The notes under the pieces were generated by a model. That model was not told the DNA's origin. It made no database searches and saw only the letters and a program-made list of their open reading frames with translations. From positions 96,943-160,942 of the forward strand of contig JARLJA010000187.1 of assembly GCA_031291445.1 (NCBI GenBank): 64,000 bases of DNA. The letters run 5' to 3'. The position numbers were made by a program, and so were the translations under genes. Positions 34,354 through 43,363 of this stretch are shown here, one piece after another (positions within the stretch are counted from its first letter, which is position 1; each line of letters starts with the position of its first letter). Origin of the DNA: Xanthobacteraceae bacterium (GTDB lineage: Bacteria > Pseudomonadota > Alphaproteobacteria > Rhizobiales > Xanthobacteraceae).

Positions 34354-35286
34354 TCATGTCCGCGTGAACAGGGCGCGGTCGCGCTCGACCGTCGCATAGA
34401 TATAGTCCGCGACCGCGCGGATCCGGGCAAGATCCTTGCTGTCGGCGTGCATCAGCAGATAGAAGCAGCGCTGAATTGTCACGAGCTCGGGCAGCACCGG
34501 CCGCAGCGCGCCCTCGTTTTCCGCCATGAAGCACGGCAGCACGGCGATGCCGAAGCCGGCGAGCGTGGCGTTGAATTGTGCGATCAGATTGGCGCTGCGA
34601 AACCTGGCCGCGATCTTCGGCGAGACCTGCGGCAGATAATCGAGCTCGGGTGTGTACAGCAGTTCCTCGATGTACCCGACGAAGCGATGTCCGGCGAGGT
34701 CGTCGCGGTTATGGATCGGGGGCGATCGCTCGAGGTAACTCGGTGACGCGTAGAGACCAAGGCTGTAATCGGCAAGCTTGCGCCCGACAACGTGCCCTTC
34801 CTTCGGCAGCGACAGGGTGATCGCGATGTCCGCCTCCCGCTTCGACAGGCTGAACAGGCGCGCGGTGGCGACCAGCTGCAGGTCGAGATCCGGATACTGA
34901 TCGGCGAAGCTGACGAGCCGCGGGGCGAGAAAATGCGTGCCGAAGCCGTCCGGCGCGCCGATCCGAACCGTACCGGTCAGATGCGCCCTGGAGCCGCCGA
35001 TCAGTTCCTGGTTGGCAATCACCGTGGACTCCAGCGCCTCGGCGCTGGCGGCGACGCGATGGCCGGCTTCGGTCAGCAGATACCCGGTCTTGCGGCGGTC
35101 GAACAGTTTCGCCGAGAGCTGCCGCTCCAGACGGTCGACCCTTCGGATCACGGTGGTATGATCGACCCCGAGCTGCTTGGCCGCGGCCGAGACGGTGCCG
35201 GCGCGGACGATGGCCAGCACGAAACGGAAGTCGTCCCAATCGACGGTATGTCCCGGATCTGGCATTTCCGCACATCTATCCTGCAA
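34354..35286 (-). CDS. LysR-family regulator, divergent from mms operon
   Basis: A 310-residue LysR regulator. Winged HTH at about 17-75 (AIVRAGTVSAAAKQLGVDHTTVIRRVDRLE) and an effector domain from about 100 (GTVRIGAPDGFGTHFLAPRL). ATG 35286 or ATG 35265 could be the start. Divergent from the methylmalonate-semialdehyde dehydrogenase operon with only 94 bases between, so it probably regulates valine/isobutyrate breakdown. Confidence 0.88.
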   Translation of the reverse strand: MQDRCAEMPDPGHTVDWDDFRFVLAIVRAGTVSAAAKQLGVDHTTVIRRVDRLERQLSAKLFDRRKTGYLLTEAGHRVAASAEALESTVIANQELIGGSRAHLTGTVRIGAPDGFGTHFLAPRLVSFADQYPDLDLQLVATARLFSLSKREADIAITLSLPKEGHVVGRKLADYSLGLYASPSYLERSPPIHNRDDLAGHRFVGYIEELLYTPELDYLPQVSPKIAARFRSANLIAQFNATLAGFGIAVLPCFMAENEGALRPVLPELVTIQRCFYLLMHADSKDLARIRAVADYIYATVERDRALFTRT

Positions 35287-35321
35287 ACTCTCTCCTTGAA
35301 TGTTATAAAACGCAGGAAGAA

Positions 35322-35357
35322 AAGTCTCGCAAAGTCTTCAAGTCTCGCAAGGACTTG
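35322..35357. promoter_or_regulatory. Direct and inverted repeats upstream of mmsA
   Basis: AAGTCTCGCAA occurs twice (35322-35332 and 35340-35350), 18 bases apart. The second copy overlaps an inverted repeat CAAGTC-N7-GACTTG (35339-35357). The elements lie between the divergent lysR and mmsA genes and are the best candidate LysR binding region. Confidence 0.55.
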
Positions 35358-35380
35358 CGCGCCAGTTTGGGAGGATCAGC

Positions 35381-36877
35381 ATGAATACCATCGGGCATTT
35401 CGTCGGCGGCCGGGAAACCAAGGGGAAGTCGGCGCGGTTTGCCGATGTGTTCGAGCCCATGACCGGTGAGATCAAGGCCCAGGTGGCGCTCGCCACCAAG
35501 GCCGAGGTCCGCGATGCGGTTCTCAATGCCAAGGCCGCCCAGCCGGGCTGGGCCGCGACCAATCCGCAGCGCCGCGCCCGGGTCATGATGAAGTTTCTCG
35601 AGCTGGTCCAGCGCGACTATGACAAGCTCGCCGATCGGCTGGCGCGGGAGCACGGCAAGACCGTTCCCGACGCCAAGGGCGACATCCAGCGCGGGCTCGA
35701 GGTGGTGGAGTTCGCCTGCGGCATTCCGCACCTGATGAAGGGGGAATATACCGAAGGCGCGGGTCCCGGTATCGACATCTATTCGATGCGGCAGCCGCTC
35801 GGCGTCGTCGCCGGGATCACGCCGTTCAATTTCCCGGCCATGATCCCGATGTGGAAGTTCGCGCCGGCGATCGCCTGCGGCAACGCCTTCATCCTCAAGC
35901 CCTCGGAGCGCGATCCCGGCGTCCCGATGATGCTCGCCGAACTCATGATCGAGGCCGGATTGCCGCCGGGAATTCTCAATGTCGTCAACGGCGACAAGGA
36001 AGCGGTCGACGCCATCCTCGACGATCCGGACGTCCGCGCCGTCGGCTTCGTCGGCTCCTCGCCGATCGCCCAATATATCTACGAGCGCGCGGCGGCGACC
36101 GGCAAGCGGGCCCAGTGCTTCGGCGGCGCCAAGAACCACGCCATCGTGATGCCCGACGCGGACCTGGACCAGACCGTCGATGCGCTGATCGGGGCGGGCT
36201 ACGGTTCGGCCGGCGAGCGCTGCATGGCGATCTCGGTCGCGGTGCCGGTCGGCAAGGCCACCGCCGACGCGCTGATGGAGAAGCTCATCCCGCGGGTCGA
36301 GAACCTCAAGATCGGTCCCTCGACGGATCCGACCGCCGATTTCGGCCCGCTGGTGACGAAGGCCGCGCTGGAGCGGGTCAAGGGCTATGTCGAGACCGGC
36401 ATCCGCGAGGGCGCCAAGCTCGCCGTCGACGGCCGCGGCTTCAAGATGCAGGGCTACGAGAACGGCTTCTACATGGGCGGCTGCCTGTTCGATGACGTGC
36501 GTCCCGACATGACGATCTACAAGGACGAGATCTTCGGACCGGTGCTCTCGGTGGTGCGCGCCAAGGACTATCACGAGGCGCTGCGCCTGCCGACCGAGCA
36601 TCAGTACGGCAACGGGGTGGCGATCTTCACCCGCGACGGCGACGCCGCCCGCGACTTCGCCGCGAAGGTGGACGTCGGCATGGTCGGCATCAACGTGCCG
36701 ATCCCGGTGCCGATCGCCTATTACACCTTCGGCGGCTGGAAGAAGTCCGGCTTCGGCGATCTCAACCAGCACGGACCGGACTCCGTCCGCTTCTACACCA
36801 AGACCAAGACCGTGACCTCGCGCTGGCCGTCGGGCGTCAAGGACGGCGCCGAGTTCGTCATTCCCACCATGAGCTGA
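35381..36877 (+). CDS. mmsA: Methylmalonate-semialdehyde dehydrogenase (CoA)
   Basis: A 498-residue CoA-acylating aldehyde dehydrogenase converting (methyl)malonate semialdehyde plus CoA and NAD to propionyl- or acetyl-CoA, CO2 and NADH. Signatures: FNFPAMIPMWKFAPAIACGN near 150-169, KPSERDPG, and the catalytic C281 in GERCMAIS. Length is standard. GGGAGGA precedes the ATG. First gene of a five-gene operon for valine/isobutyrate catabolism. Confidence 0.93.
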   Translation: MNTIGHFVGGRETKGKSARFADVFEPMTGEIKAQVALATKAEVRDAVLNAKAAQPGWAATNPQRRARVMMKFLELVQRDYDKLADRLAREHGKTVPDAKGDIQRGLEVVEFACGIPHLMKGEYTEGAGPGIDIYSMRQPLGVVAGITPFNFPAMIPMWKFAPAIACGNAFILKPSERDPGVPMMLAELMIEAGLPPGILNVVNGDKEAVDAILDDPDVRAVGFVGSSPIAQYIYERAAATGKRAQCFGGAKNHAIVMPDADLDQTVDALIGAGYGSAGERCMAISVAVPVGKATADALMEKLIPRVENLKIGPSTDPTADFGPLVTKAALERVKGYVETGIREGAKLAVDGRGFKMQGYENGFYMGGCLFDDVRPDMTIYKDEIFGPVLSVVRAKDYHEALRLPTEHQYGNGVAIFTRDGDAARDFAAKVDVGMVGINVPIPVPIAYYTFGGWKKSGFGDLNQHGPDSVRFYTKTKTVTSRWPSGVKDGAEFVIPTMS

Positions 36878-36895
36878 GCGAAGGGCGGTTGCGCG

Positions 36896-38041
36896 ATGCA
36901 CTTCGCCCTGACCGAAGACCAGCTTGCCGTCCGCGACATGGCGCGCGCCTTTGCCGCGGAGCGGATCGCGCCCCATGCGCTGGAGTGGGACGAGCGCCGG
37001 CACCTTCCGATCGACGTCATCCGCGAGGCCGCCGGCCTCGGCATCGGCGGCATCTATATCCGCGACGACGTCGGCGGATCGGCGATGACGCGATTCGATG
37101 CAGCGCTGATTTTCGAGGCGCTGGCGCAGGGCTGTGCCGCGGTGTCGTCCTTCATCTCGATCCACAACATGGCGGCGTGGATGATCGACGCCTACGGCTC
37201 CGACGAGCAGCGCCGCAAGTGGCTGCCGCGGCTCTGCACGATGGACCTGGTGGCCAGCTACTGCCTGACCGAGCCCGGTGCCGGGTCCGATGCGGCGGCG
37301 CTGCGCACCCGCGCGGTGCGCGAGGGCGATCACTATGTCGTCAACGGACAGAAGCAGTTCATTTCCGGCGCCGGCGCCAACGATCTCTACGTCGTGATGG
37401 TGCGCACGGGCGGAGATGGCGCCGGGGGCGTGTCGACGCTGGTGGTGGACAAGGATACGCCCGGCGTCTCGTTCGGCGCCAACGAGCGCAAGATGGGCTG
37501 GAACGCGCAGCCGACCCGCGCGGTGATCTTCGACAATGCCAGGGTGCCGGTGGCCAATCGCCTCGGCGATGAAGGCATCGGGTTCAAGATCGCGATGGCC
37601 GGCCTCGACGGCGGGCGGCTCAACATCGCGGCGTGCTCGCTCGGCGGCGCGCAGTCCGCGCTCGACAAGTCGTTGGCCTACATGAAGGAGCGCAAGGCCT
37701 TCGGCAAGCGTCTCGACGAGTTCCAGGCGCTGCAGTTCAAGATTGCCGACATGGCCACCGAACTGGAAGCGGCCCGGACCTTTCTGTGGCGCGCGGCGGC
37801 GGCGCTCGACCGCAAAGATGCGGACGCCACCATGCTGTGCGCCATGGCCAAGCGCTTTGTCACCGATACCGGCTTCGAGGTCGCCAACGGCGCGCTCCAG
37901 CTTCACGGTGGCTATGGCTATCTCGCCGAATACGGCGTCGAGAAGATCGTCCGCGACCTGCGCGTCCACCAGATCCTCGAGGGCACCAACGAGATCATGC
38001 GGCTGATCGTGTCGCGCAAGCTGATCGAGGCCGCCCGGTGA
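36896..38041 (+). CDS. Isobutyryl-CoA dehydrogenase-type enzyme
   Basis: A 381-residue acyl-CoA dehydrogenase. FAD motif YCLTEPGAGSDAAAL (near 122-136), FISGA, and the catalytic base E362 in LEGTNEIM. By context (mmsA, HIBYL-CoA hydrolase, mmsB) it oxidises isobutyryl-CoA to methacrylyl-CoA. It follows mmsA by 18 bases, and its stop overlaps the next start (GTGA). A methacrylyl-CoA hydratase is not in the operon and may be supplied by a crotonase elsewhere, for example the one at 32.7 kb. Confidence 0.9.
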   Translation: MHFALTEDQLAVRDMARAFAAERIAPHALEWDERRHLPIDVIREAAGLGIGGIYIRDDVGGSAMTRFDAALIFEALAQGCAAVSSFISIHNMAAWMIDAYGSDEQRRKWLPRLCTMDLVASYCLTEPGAGSDAAALRTRAVREGDHYVVNGQKQFISGAGANDLYVVMVRTGGDGAGGVSTLVVDKDTPGVSFGANERKMGWNAQPTRAVIFDNARVPVANRLGDEGIGFKIAMAGLDGGRLNIAACSLGGAQSALDKSLAYMKERKAFGKRLDEFQALQFKIADMATELEAARTFLWRAAAALDRKDADATMLCAMAKRFVTDTGFEVANGALQLHGGYGYLAEYGVEKIVRDLRVHQILEGTNEIMRLIVSRKLIEAAR

Positions 38042-39117
38042 GCGCGACGCCCGAGACCACCGACGACAGCGACGTCATCGTGCGGCGCGAGGGCTCGGCC
38101 GGCGTGCTGCGGCTCAACCGCCCCAAGACCATCAATGCGCTGACGCTCGAGATGGTCCGTCATGTCGATGCCGGGCTCGATCGCTTTGCCACCGATCCGG
38201 CGGTGGCGCTGGTGGTGCTGGAAGGCGCCGGCGAGCGCGGCCTGTGCGCCGGCGGCGACATTCGCGGCCTCTATGAAAGCGCCCGCGTGAGCGGCGATCT
38301 CGGCAAGGTCTTCTGGGGCGAAGAATATATCGTCAATGCCCGCATCGACGATTACCCCAAGCCCTATGTCGCGCTGATGGACGGCATCGTGATGGGCGGC
38401 GGCGTCGGGCTCGCCTGCCACTCCAGCCATCGTGTCGTCACCGAGCGGACACGGATCGCGATGCCGGAGGTCAGCCTCGGTTTCTTTCCCGATGTCGGCG
38501 GCACCTGGCTGCTGTCGCACGCGCCGGGCGAGATCGGCACCTATCTCGCGCTCACCGGCCAGACCGCCGGCGGTGCTGATGCAGTGATGGCGGGTTTGGC
38601 CGATGCCCTGGTGCCGTCGCAGGCGCTGCCGCAGCTGCGCGCGGCCCTGACGCAGGCGCCATCTGGCGCGTCCCACGCCGACGTGCGCGCCATCATCGAG
38701 GGCTTTGCCGCGCCGGCTGCGGCTGGACCGGTGGCCGCCAACCGCGCCGCCATCGACCGCAGCTTCGCCTTCGACACCGTGGAAGAGATCGTCGCCGCGC
38801 TGAAACGCGAAGCGAGCGAATTCGGCGAGGCGACGCTCAAGCTGATCGGGGAGAAATCGCCGCGCGGCCTCAAGGTCACACTGCGGCTGCTGCGTCAGGC
38901 GCGGGGTCTCGAGTCGCTGAAGGCGTGTCTGGTGCACGAATATCGCGCGGCGCTGGCGGTATTCGCCAGCGCGGATTTCGTCGAAGGGGTCCGCGCCGCG
39001 ATCATCGACAAGGACCGCAATCCGCGCTGGTCGCCGGCGCGGATCGAGGACGTCACGCCGCAGATCGTCGACGACTATTTCAGGCCGCGCAGCGACGAAC
39101 TGGTGTTTCCGGGCTGA
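38038..39117 (+). CDS. 3-hydroxyisobutyryl-CoA hydrolase
   Basis: A 359-residue crotonase-superfamily hydrolase, longer than hydratases as expected for HIBCH. Residues E144 and D152 in PEVSLGFFPDVGG and the loop MGGGVGLACHS are typical of the hydrolase branch. It releases 3-hydroxyisobutyrate from its CoA ester. The GTG start at 38038 overlaps the stop of the previous gene by four bases; a longer in-frame start would lie deep inside that gene. Confidence 0.9.
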   Translation: MSATPETTDDSDVIVRREGSAGVLRLNRPKTINALTLEMVRHVDAGLDRFATDPAVALVVLEGAGERGLCAGGDIRGLYESARVSGDLGKVFWGEEYIVNARIDDYPKPYVALMDGIVMGGGVGLACHSSHRVVTERTRIAMPEVSLGFFPDVGGTWLLSHAPGEIGTYLALTGQTAGGADAVMAGLADALVPSQALPQLRAALTQAPSGASHADVRAIIEGFAAPAAAGPVAANRAAIDRSFAFDTVEEIVAALKREASEFGEATLKLIGEKSPRGLKVTLRLLRQARGLESLKACLVHEYRAALAVFASADFVEGVRAAIIDKDRNPRWSPARIEDVTPQIVDDYFRPRSDELVFPG

Positions 39118-39165
39118 TATCCGGAACCGTCGCGACGCGGCTCGCCACACAACGGGGAACCTGCC

Positions 39166-40056
39166 ATGGCAAACATCGCTTTCATCGGTCTCGGCAACAT
39201 GGGCGGCCCGATGGCGGCCAATCTGGTCAAGGCCGGCCACAAGGTGACCGGCTTCGATCTCGTGACGGCGTCGCGCGAAGCGGCTGCGGCCGAGGGCGTT
39301 GCCATCGCCGCCACCGCCGCCGACTGCGTCAAGGGTGCGGCGGTCGTCATCACCATGCTGCCCGCGGGCAAGCACGTGGTCGGCGTGTGGACCGAGATCC
39401 TCACGTCGGTCGCGCCCGGCGCGCTGATGATCGACTGCTCGACCATCGACGTCGCCAGCGCGCGTCAGGCCCATGCGCTGGCGGCCAAGGCCGGATTCGC
39501 CGCGGTCGATGCGCCGGTGTCCGGTGGCGTCGGCGGCGCCAAGGCGGCCACGCTCACCTTCATGGCCGGCGGCGACGACAAGGCCTTCGCCGCGGCCAAG
39601 CCGGTGCTCGAGGCCATGGGCAAGAAGATCGTGCATTGCGGCGAGGCCGGCGCCGGCCAGGCCGCGAAGATCTGCAACAACATGATCCTCGGGATTTCCA
39701 TGATCGGGGTGTCGGAAGCGTTTGCGCTCGCCGAAAAGCTCGGATTGTCGCATCAGGCGCTGTTCGACGTGGCCTCGACCTCGTCGGGGCAGTGCTGGTC
39801 GCTGACGAGCTATTGTCCGGTGCCGGGGCCGGTGCCGACGTCGCCTGCCAACAACGACTACAAGCCGGGCTTTGCCGCCGCGCTGATGCTGAAGGACCTG
39901 CGGCTGTCGCAGGAGGCCGCCAAGGCCGCCGGCGCCGCCACGCCGCTGGGAGCTCATGCCGAGGCGATCTACGCCGCGTTCGAGCAGGCTGGGCACGGCG
40001 GCGTCGATTTTTCCGGGATCATCAATCACCTGCGGGCGCTTGCCGGTTCGCGGTGA
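39166..40056 (+). CDS. mmsB: 3-hydroxyisobutyrate dehydrogenase
   Basis: A 296-residue beta-hydroxyacid dehydrogenase oxidising 3-hydroxyisobutyrate to methylmalonate semialdehyde with NAD. Signatures: GLGNMGGPMAANLVKAGH (near 7-24), DAPVSGGVGGA (near 117-127, substrate binding) and GAGQAAKICNNM (near 162-173, containing the catalytic lysine). GGGG precedes the ATG. It lies 48 bases after the hydrolase gene and 7 bases before the ligase gene. Confidence 0.93.
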   Translation: MANIAFIGLGNMGGPMAANLVKAGHKVTGFDLVTASREAAAAEGVAIAATAADCVKGAAVVITMLPAGKHVVGVWTEILTSVAPGALMIDCSTIDVASARQAHALAAKAGFAAVDAPVSGGVGGAKAATLTFMAGGDDKAFAAAKPVLEAMGKKIVHCGEAGAGQAAKICNNMILGISMIGVSEAFALAEKLGLSHQALFDVASTSSGQCWSLTSYCPVPGPVPTSPANNDYKPGFAAALMLKDLRLSQEAAKAAGAATPLGAHAEAIYAAFEQAGHGGVDFSGIINHLRALAGSR

Positions 40057-40063
40057 GGCGATC

Positions 40064-41785
40064 ATGACCACGTTCCAGGCCGCGCGCGCCTTCCTGCTGC
40101 AGCACCGCACCGATTACGATCGGGCAGTCGCCGGCTTCCAATGGCCCACCGAGGCCAATTTCAATTGGGCGCTCGACTGGTTCGACGGCGAACTGGCGCG
40201 CGGCGATAGCCGCGATCGGCCGGCGCTGTGGATCGTCGACGCGGCGACCGGCGCGGAGTCGCGGCTCAGTTTTGCGGAGTTGTCGGGCCGGTCCAATCGC
40301 GTCGCCAACTTCCTGCGCCAGCGCGGGCTGCGCCGCGGCGACCACCTGTTGCTGCTGCTCGGCAACGTGGTGCCGCTGTGGGAGACCATGCTGGCGGCGA
40401 TGAAGCTCGGACTGGTCGTGATCCCCGCGACCACGCTGCTGACCAGGGACGAACTGCAGGACCGGCTCGATCGTGGCCGGGCCAGGGCCGTGGTGGCGGC
40501 ACAGGACCAGGTGGCCAAGTTCGACGGCCTCGGTGGCGACGGGCTGACGCGGATCGTGGTCGGCGCTGCGGCCGATGGCTGGGAGCGCTACGAGGGCGTG
40601 ACGGAATGTTCCGACGCCTTCACGCCGGACGGCGCGACCGGCGCGCTCGATCCGATGCTGCTCTATTTCACCTCCGGAACCACGGCCAAGCCGAAGCTCG
40701 TGCTGCATACCCAGCGCAGCTACCCGGTCGGCGCGCTGTCGACCATGTACTGGATCGGGCTGCAGCCCGGCGACGTCCATCTCAACATTTCCTCGCCGGG
40801 TTGGGCCAAGCACGCCTGGAGCTGTTTTTTCGCGCCGTGGAACGCCGGGGCGACGGTGTTCGTCGTCAACCAGCCGCGCTTCGACGCCAAGGCACTGCTG
40901 GCGGTGGTCGTCCGCTGCGGCGTGACCACGCTGTGCGCGCCGCCGACGGTGTGGCGGCTCCTGATCCAGGAGGACCTCAGGTCCTATCGCGTCGCGTTGC
41001 GCGAGGTCTGCGGGGCCGGCGAGCCGCTCAATCCCGAGGTCATCGAACAGGTCAAGGCAGCGTGGGGGCTGACCATCCGGGACGGCTACGGCCAGACCGA
41101 GACCACGGCGCTGGCGGGCAATTCGCCGGGGCAGCCGGTCAAGATCGGCTCGATGGGCCGCCCGCTGCCGGGCTACCGGGTCGCGGTCACCGACCCCGAC
41201 GGCCATCCTGCGCGGGAGGGCGAGATCGGGCTGCGGCTCGGCGACGACCGGCCGGCGGGCCTGATGCAGGGCTATCTCGGCGACGACGGCGTCCCGCGGG
41301 GCGCCGATGGCGAACTCTACCGCACCGGCGACGTCGCCTTTCTCGACGACGACGGCTACCTCACCTTCGTCGGCCGGGCCGACGACGTGTTCAAGTCGTC
41401 GGATTACCGCATCAGCCCGTTCGAGCTGGAGAGCGTCCTGCTTGAGCACGACGCCGTCGCCGAAGCCGCGGTGGTGCCGGCGCCCGATTCGATCCGGCTG
41501 GCGATTCCGAAGGCTTACGTGCTGCTGATCGGCGGCGTCGCGCCGACGCGCGATACGGCGTTCTCGATCTTCTCGTTCTTGTCGGGCCGGCTGGCGCCGT
41601 TCAAGCGGATACGCCGCATCGAATTCGTCAGCGAGCTGCCGAAGACGATTTCGGGCAAGATCCGCCGGGTGCAGTTGCGGCGCCTGGAACATGATGACGA
41701 TCGTGGCGATCCGTTGCGTGGCGTTGAATTCGGCGAGGACGAATTTCCCGAGCTGCAGGCGGACCGGCCGGCGCCGCGCGCCTGA
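40064..41785 (+). CDS. AMP-forming acyl-CoA ligase of the valine operon
   Basis: A 573-residue ligase, resembling medium-chain/benzoate-type acyl-CoA synthetases. Motifs: YFTSGTTAKPKLVLHT near 203-218, GQTET near 345, TGDVAFLDDDGYLTFVGRAD near 421-440, and SGKIRR with the catalytic lysine near 530. ATG 40064 lies 7 bases after mmsB, so it is part of the operon. It could activate isobutyrate, propionate or a branched acid for entry into the pathway. The acidic tail after residue 540 is extra. Confidence 0.87.
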   Translation: MTTFQAARAFLLQHRTDYDRAVAGFQWPTEANFNWALDWFDGELARGDSRDRPALWIVDAATGAESRLSFAELSGRSNRVANFLRQRGLRRGDHLLLLLGNVVPLWETMLAAMKLGLVVIPATTLLTRDELQDRLDRGRARAVVAAQDQVAKFDGLGGDGLTRIVVGAAADGWERYEGVTECSDAFTPDGATGALDPMLLYFTSGTTAKPKLVLHTQRSYPVGALSTMYWIGLQPGDVHLNISSPGWAKHAWSCFFAPWNAGATVFVVNQPRFDAKALLAVVVRCGVTTLCAPPTVWRLLIQEDLRSYRVALREVCGAGEPLNPEVIEQVKAAWGLTIRDGYGQTETTALAGNSPGQPVKIGSMGRPLPGYRVAVTDPDGHPAREGEIGLRLGDDRPAGLMQGYLGDDGVPRGADGELYRTGDVAFLDDDGYLTFVGRADDVFKSSDYRISPFELESVLLEHDAVAEAAVVPAPDSIRLAIPKAYVLLIGGVAPTRDTAFSIFSFLSGRLAPFKRIRRIEFVSELPKTISGKIRRVQLRRLEHDDDRGDPLRGVEFGEDEFPELQADRPAPRA

Positions 41786-41901
41786 CCGGCCGCCGGTCCC
41801 AATTGCTTGGCCTGGCAGGATTTTTCGCCGCGACGGCTTGCGCCCGCGGCCGAAAGGGTCTCAGACTGCGCCCTCAGCCTTGAGGACGCTCCCGGCCCGC
41901 G

Positions 41902-42801
41902 ATGATCGACAAGCTCGAATTCCTCATAGCGCTCGCGCGGGAGCAGCATTTCGGTCGCGCGGCCGAATACTGCAATGTCAGCCAGCCGACCCTGTCGGCG
42001 GGGATCAAGCAGCTCGAAGACAACCTCGGCATGCTGCTGGTCAACCGCGGTTCGCGCTTTCGCGGGTTTACGCCGGAAGGCGAGCGGGTGCTGGATTGGG
42101 CGCGGCGCATCGTCGCCGACGCGCGGGCCATGCGCCAGGACGTCGAGGCGATGCGGCACGGGCTGGTGGGCCACATCCGGATCGCGGCGATTCCGACCGC
42201 GCTGGCGATGACCGCGATGCTGACGACGCCGTTCCGCGCCAAGCATCCCGGCGTCAAGTTCACGATCCTGTCGTCGACCTCGACCGAGGTCCTGCGGCTC
42301 CTGGAGAACCTCGAGGTCGAGGCCGGCCTGACCTACCTCGACAACGAGCCGCTCGGCAACGTCAACACTGTTCCACTTTATCAGGAGCAATACCGCCTGC
42401 TGACCGCGCCGGACGGCGAACTCGGCGACCGCAGCGAAGTGACCTGGGCGGAAGTGGCGCGGATCCCACTGTGCCTGTTGACACCCAACATGCAGAACCG
42501 CCGCATCATCGACCAGATGCTGCAGAGCGTGGGCGCCACCGCCTCGCCGACGCTCGAGTCGAACTCCATGATCGTGCTGTTCGCCCATGTCCGCACCGGA
42601 CGGTGGGCGAGCGTGATGCCGGCGCGGCTCGCCGAAACCCTCGGCCTCACCGACAGGGTCCGCGCGATCCCGATCGTCGAGCCCAACACCACCCACGCCA
42701 TCGGGCTCGTGGTCCCGCACCGCGAGCCGATGACGCCGCTGACGGCGGCGCTGGTGGAGGAGGCGCGCGAGCTGGCCAAGACCATGACTGTCATGGAATG
42801 A
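41902..42801 (+). CDS. LysR-family regulator upstream of MaoC-SDR-fds
   Basis: A 299-residue LysR regulator. HTH at about 1-60 (EQHFGRAAEYCNVSQPTLSAGIKQLED) and an effector domain from about 92 (IRIAAIPTALAM). It is co-directional with MaoC, SDR and the formate dehydrogenase operon. LysR genes (FdsR type) are known next to fds operons in other proteobacteria, so a role in formate control is plausible, but the two lipid-type genes in between leave the target open. Confidence 0.85.
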   Translation: MIDKLEFLIALAREQHFGRAAEYCNVSQPTLSAGIKQLEDNLGMLLVNRGSRFRGFTPEGERVLDWARRIVADARAMRQDVEAMRHGLVGHIRIAAIPTALAMTAMLTTPFRAKHPGVKFTILSSTSTEVLRLLENLEVEAGLTYLDNEPLGNVNTVPLYQEQYRLLTAPDGELGDRSEVTWAEVARIPLCLLTPNMQNRRIIDQMLQSVGATASPTLESNSMIVLFAHVRTGRWASVMPARLAETLGLTDRVRAIPIVEPNTTHAIGLVVPHREPMTPLTAALVEEARELAKTMTVME

Positions 42802-42879
42802 CGGGGACGGGGGTCGCATTTTTCCCCGCGCTCGCCTATAGCCGGGTGCAGTGCGGTCTTAAACGGAGCGAGGAGCGGA

Positions 42880-43344
42880 ATGGCGAAGACGATCGGGCGT
42901 GAGGCGTATCTGGCGCTGGTCGGCAGCGAAATCGGCGTGTCATCCTGGCGTCTGGTAGACCAGGCCCGGATCGATGCCTTCGCCGACGTGACCGAGGACC
43001 ATCAATTCATTCATGTCGACCCGCAGCGCGCCGCGCGCGAGACGCCGTTCGGTGGCGCCATCGCGCACGGTTTCCTGACGCTTTCCCTGCTCAGCACGTT
43101 CGCCTATGAGGTTCTGCCCGTGGTCGAGGGCGTCGCCATGAGCGTCAATTACGGGTTCGACAAGGTGCGCTTCATCTCGCCGGTGCGCGCCGGCGCCCGC
43201 GTGCGCGGTCGCTTCCGCCTCGCGGAAGCCACGTTCCGCTCGCCGACCGAACTGCTGTCACGCACCCAGGCCAGCATCGAGATCGAGGGCGTCGACAAGC
43301 CGGCGCTGGTCGCCGACTGGCTGGGTCTTCTGTATTTCAAATGA
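42880..43344 (+). CDS. MaoC-family (R)-enoyl-CoA hydratase
   Basis: A 154-residue hotdog hydratase. The Asp/His pair is D40 and H45 in EDHQFIHVDP, followed by the GAIAHGFLTLSLL helix (59-71). Known relatives hydrate trans-2-enoyl-CoA to the (R)-3-hydroxyacyl-CoA. GCGAGGAGCGG precedes ATG 42880. The downstream SDR, 19 bases away, probably uses its product. Confidence 0.9.
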   Translation: MAKTIGREAYLALVGSEIGVSSWRLVDQARIDAFADVTEDHQFIHVDPQRAARETPFGGAIAHGFLTLSLLSTFAYEVLPVVEGVAMSVNYGFDKVRFISPVRAGARVRGRFRLAEATFRSPTELLSRTQASIEIEGVDKPALVADWLGLLYFK

Positions 43345-43363
43345 GAGGAAAGGACTGCACTCC

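Noticed and set aside
35303..37969. An 888-codon minus-strand frame opposite mmsA and the acyl-CoA dehydrogenase
   Set aside because: Antisense shadow; both plus-strand proteins have full catalytic motifs.
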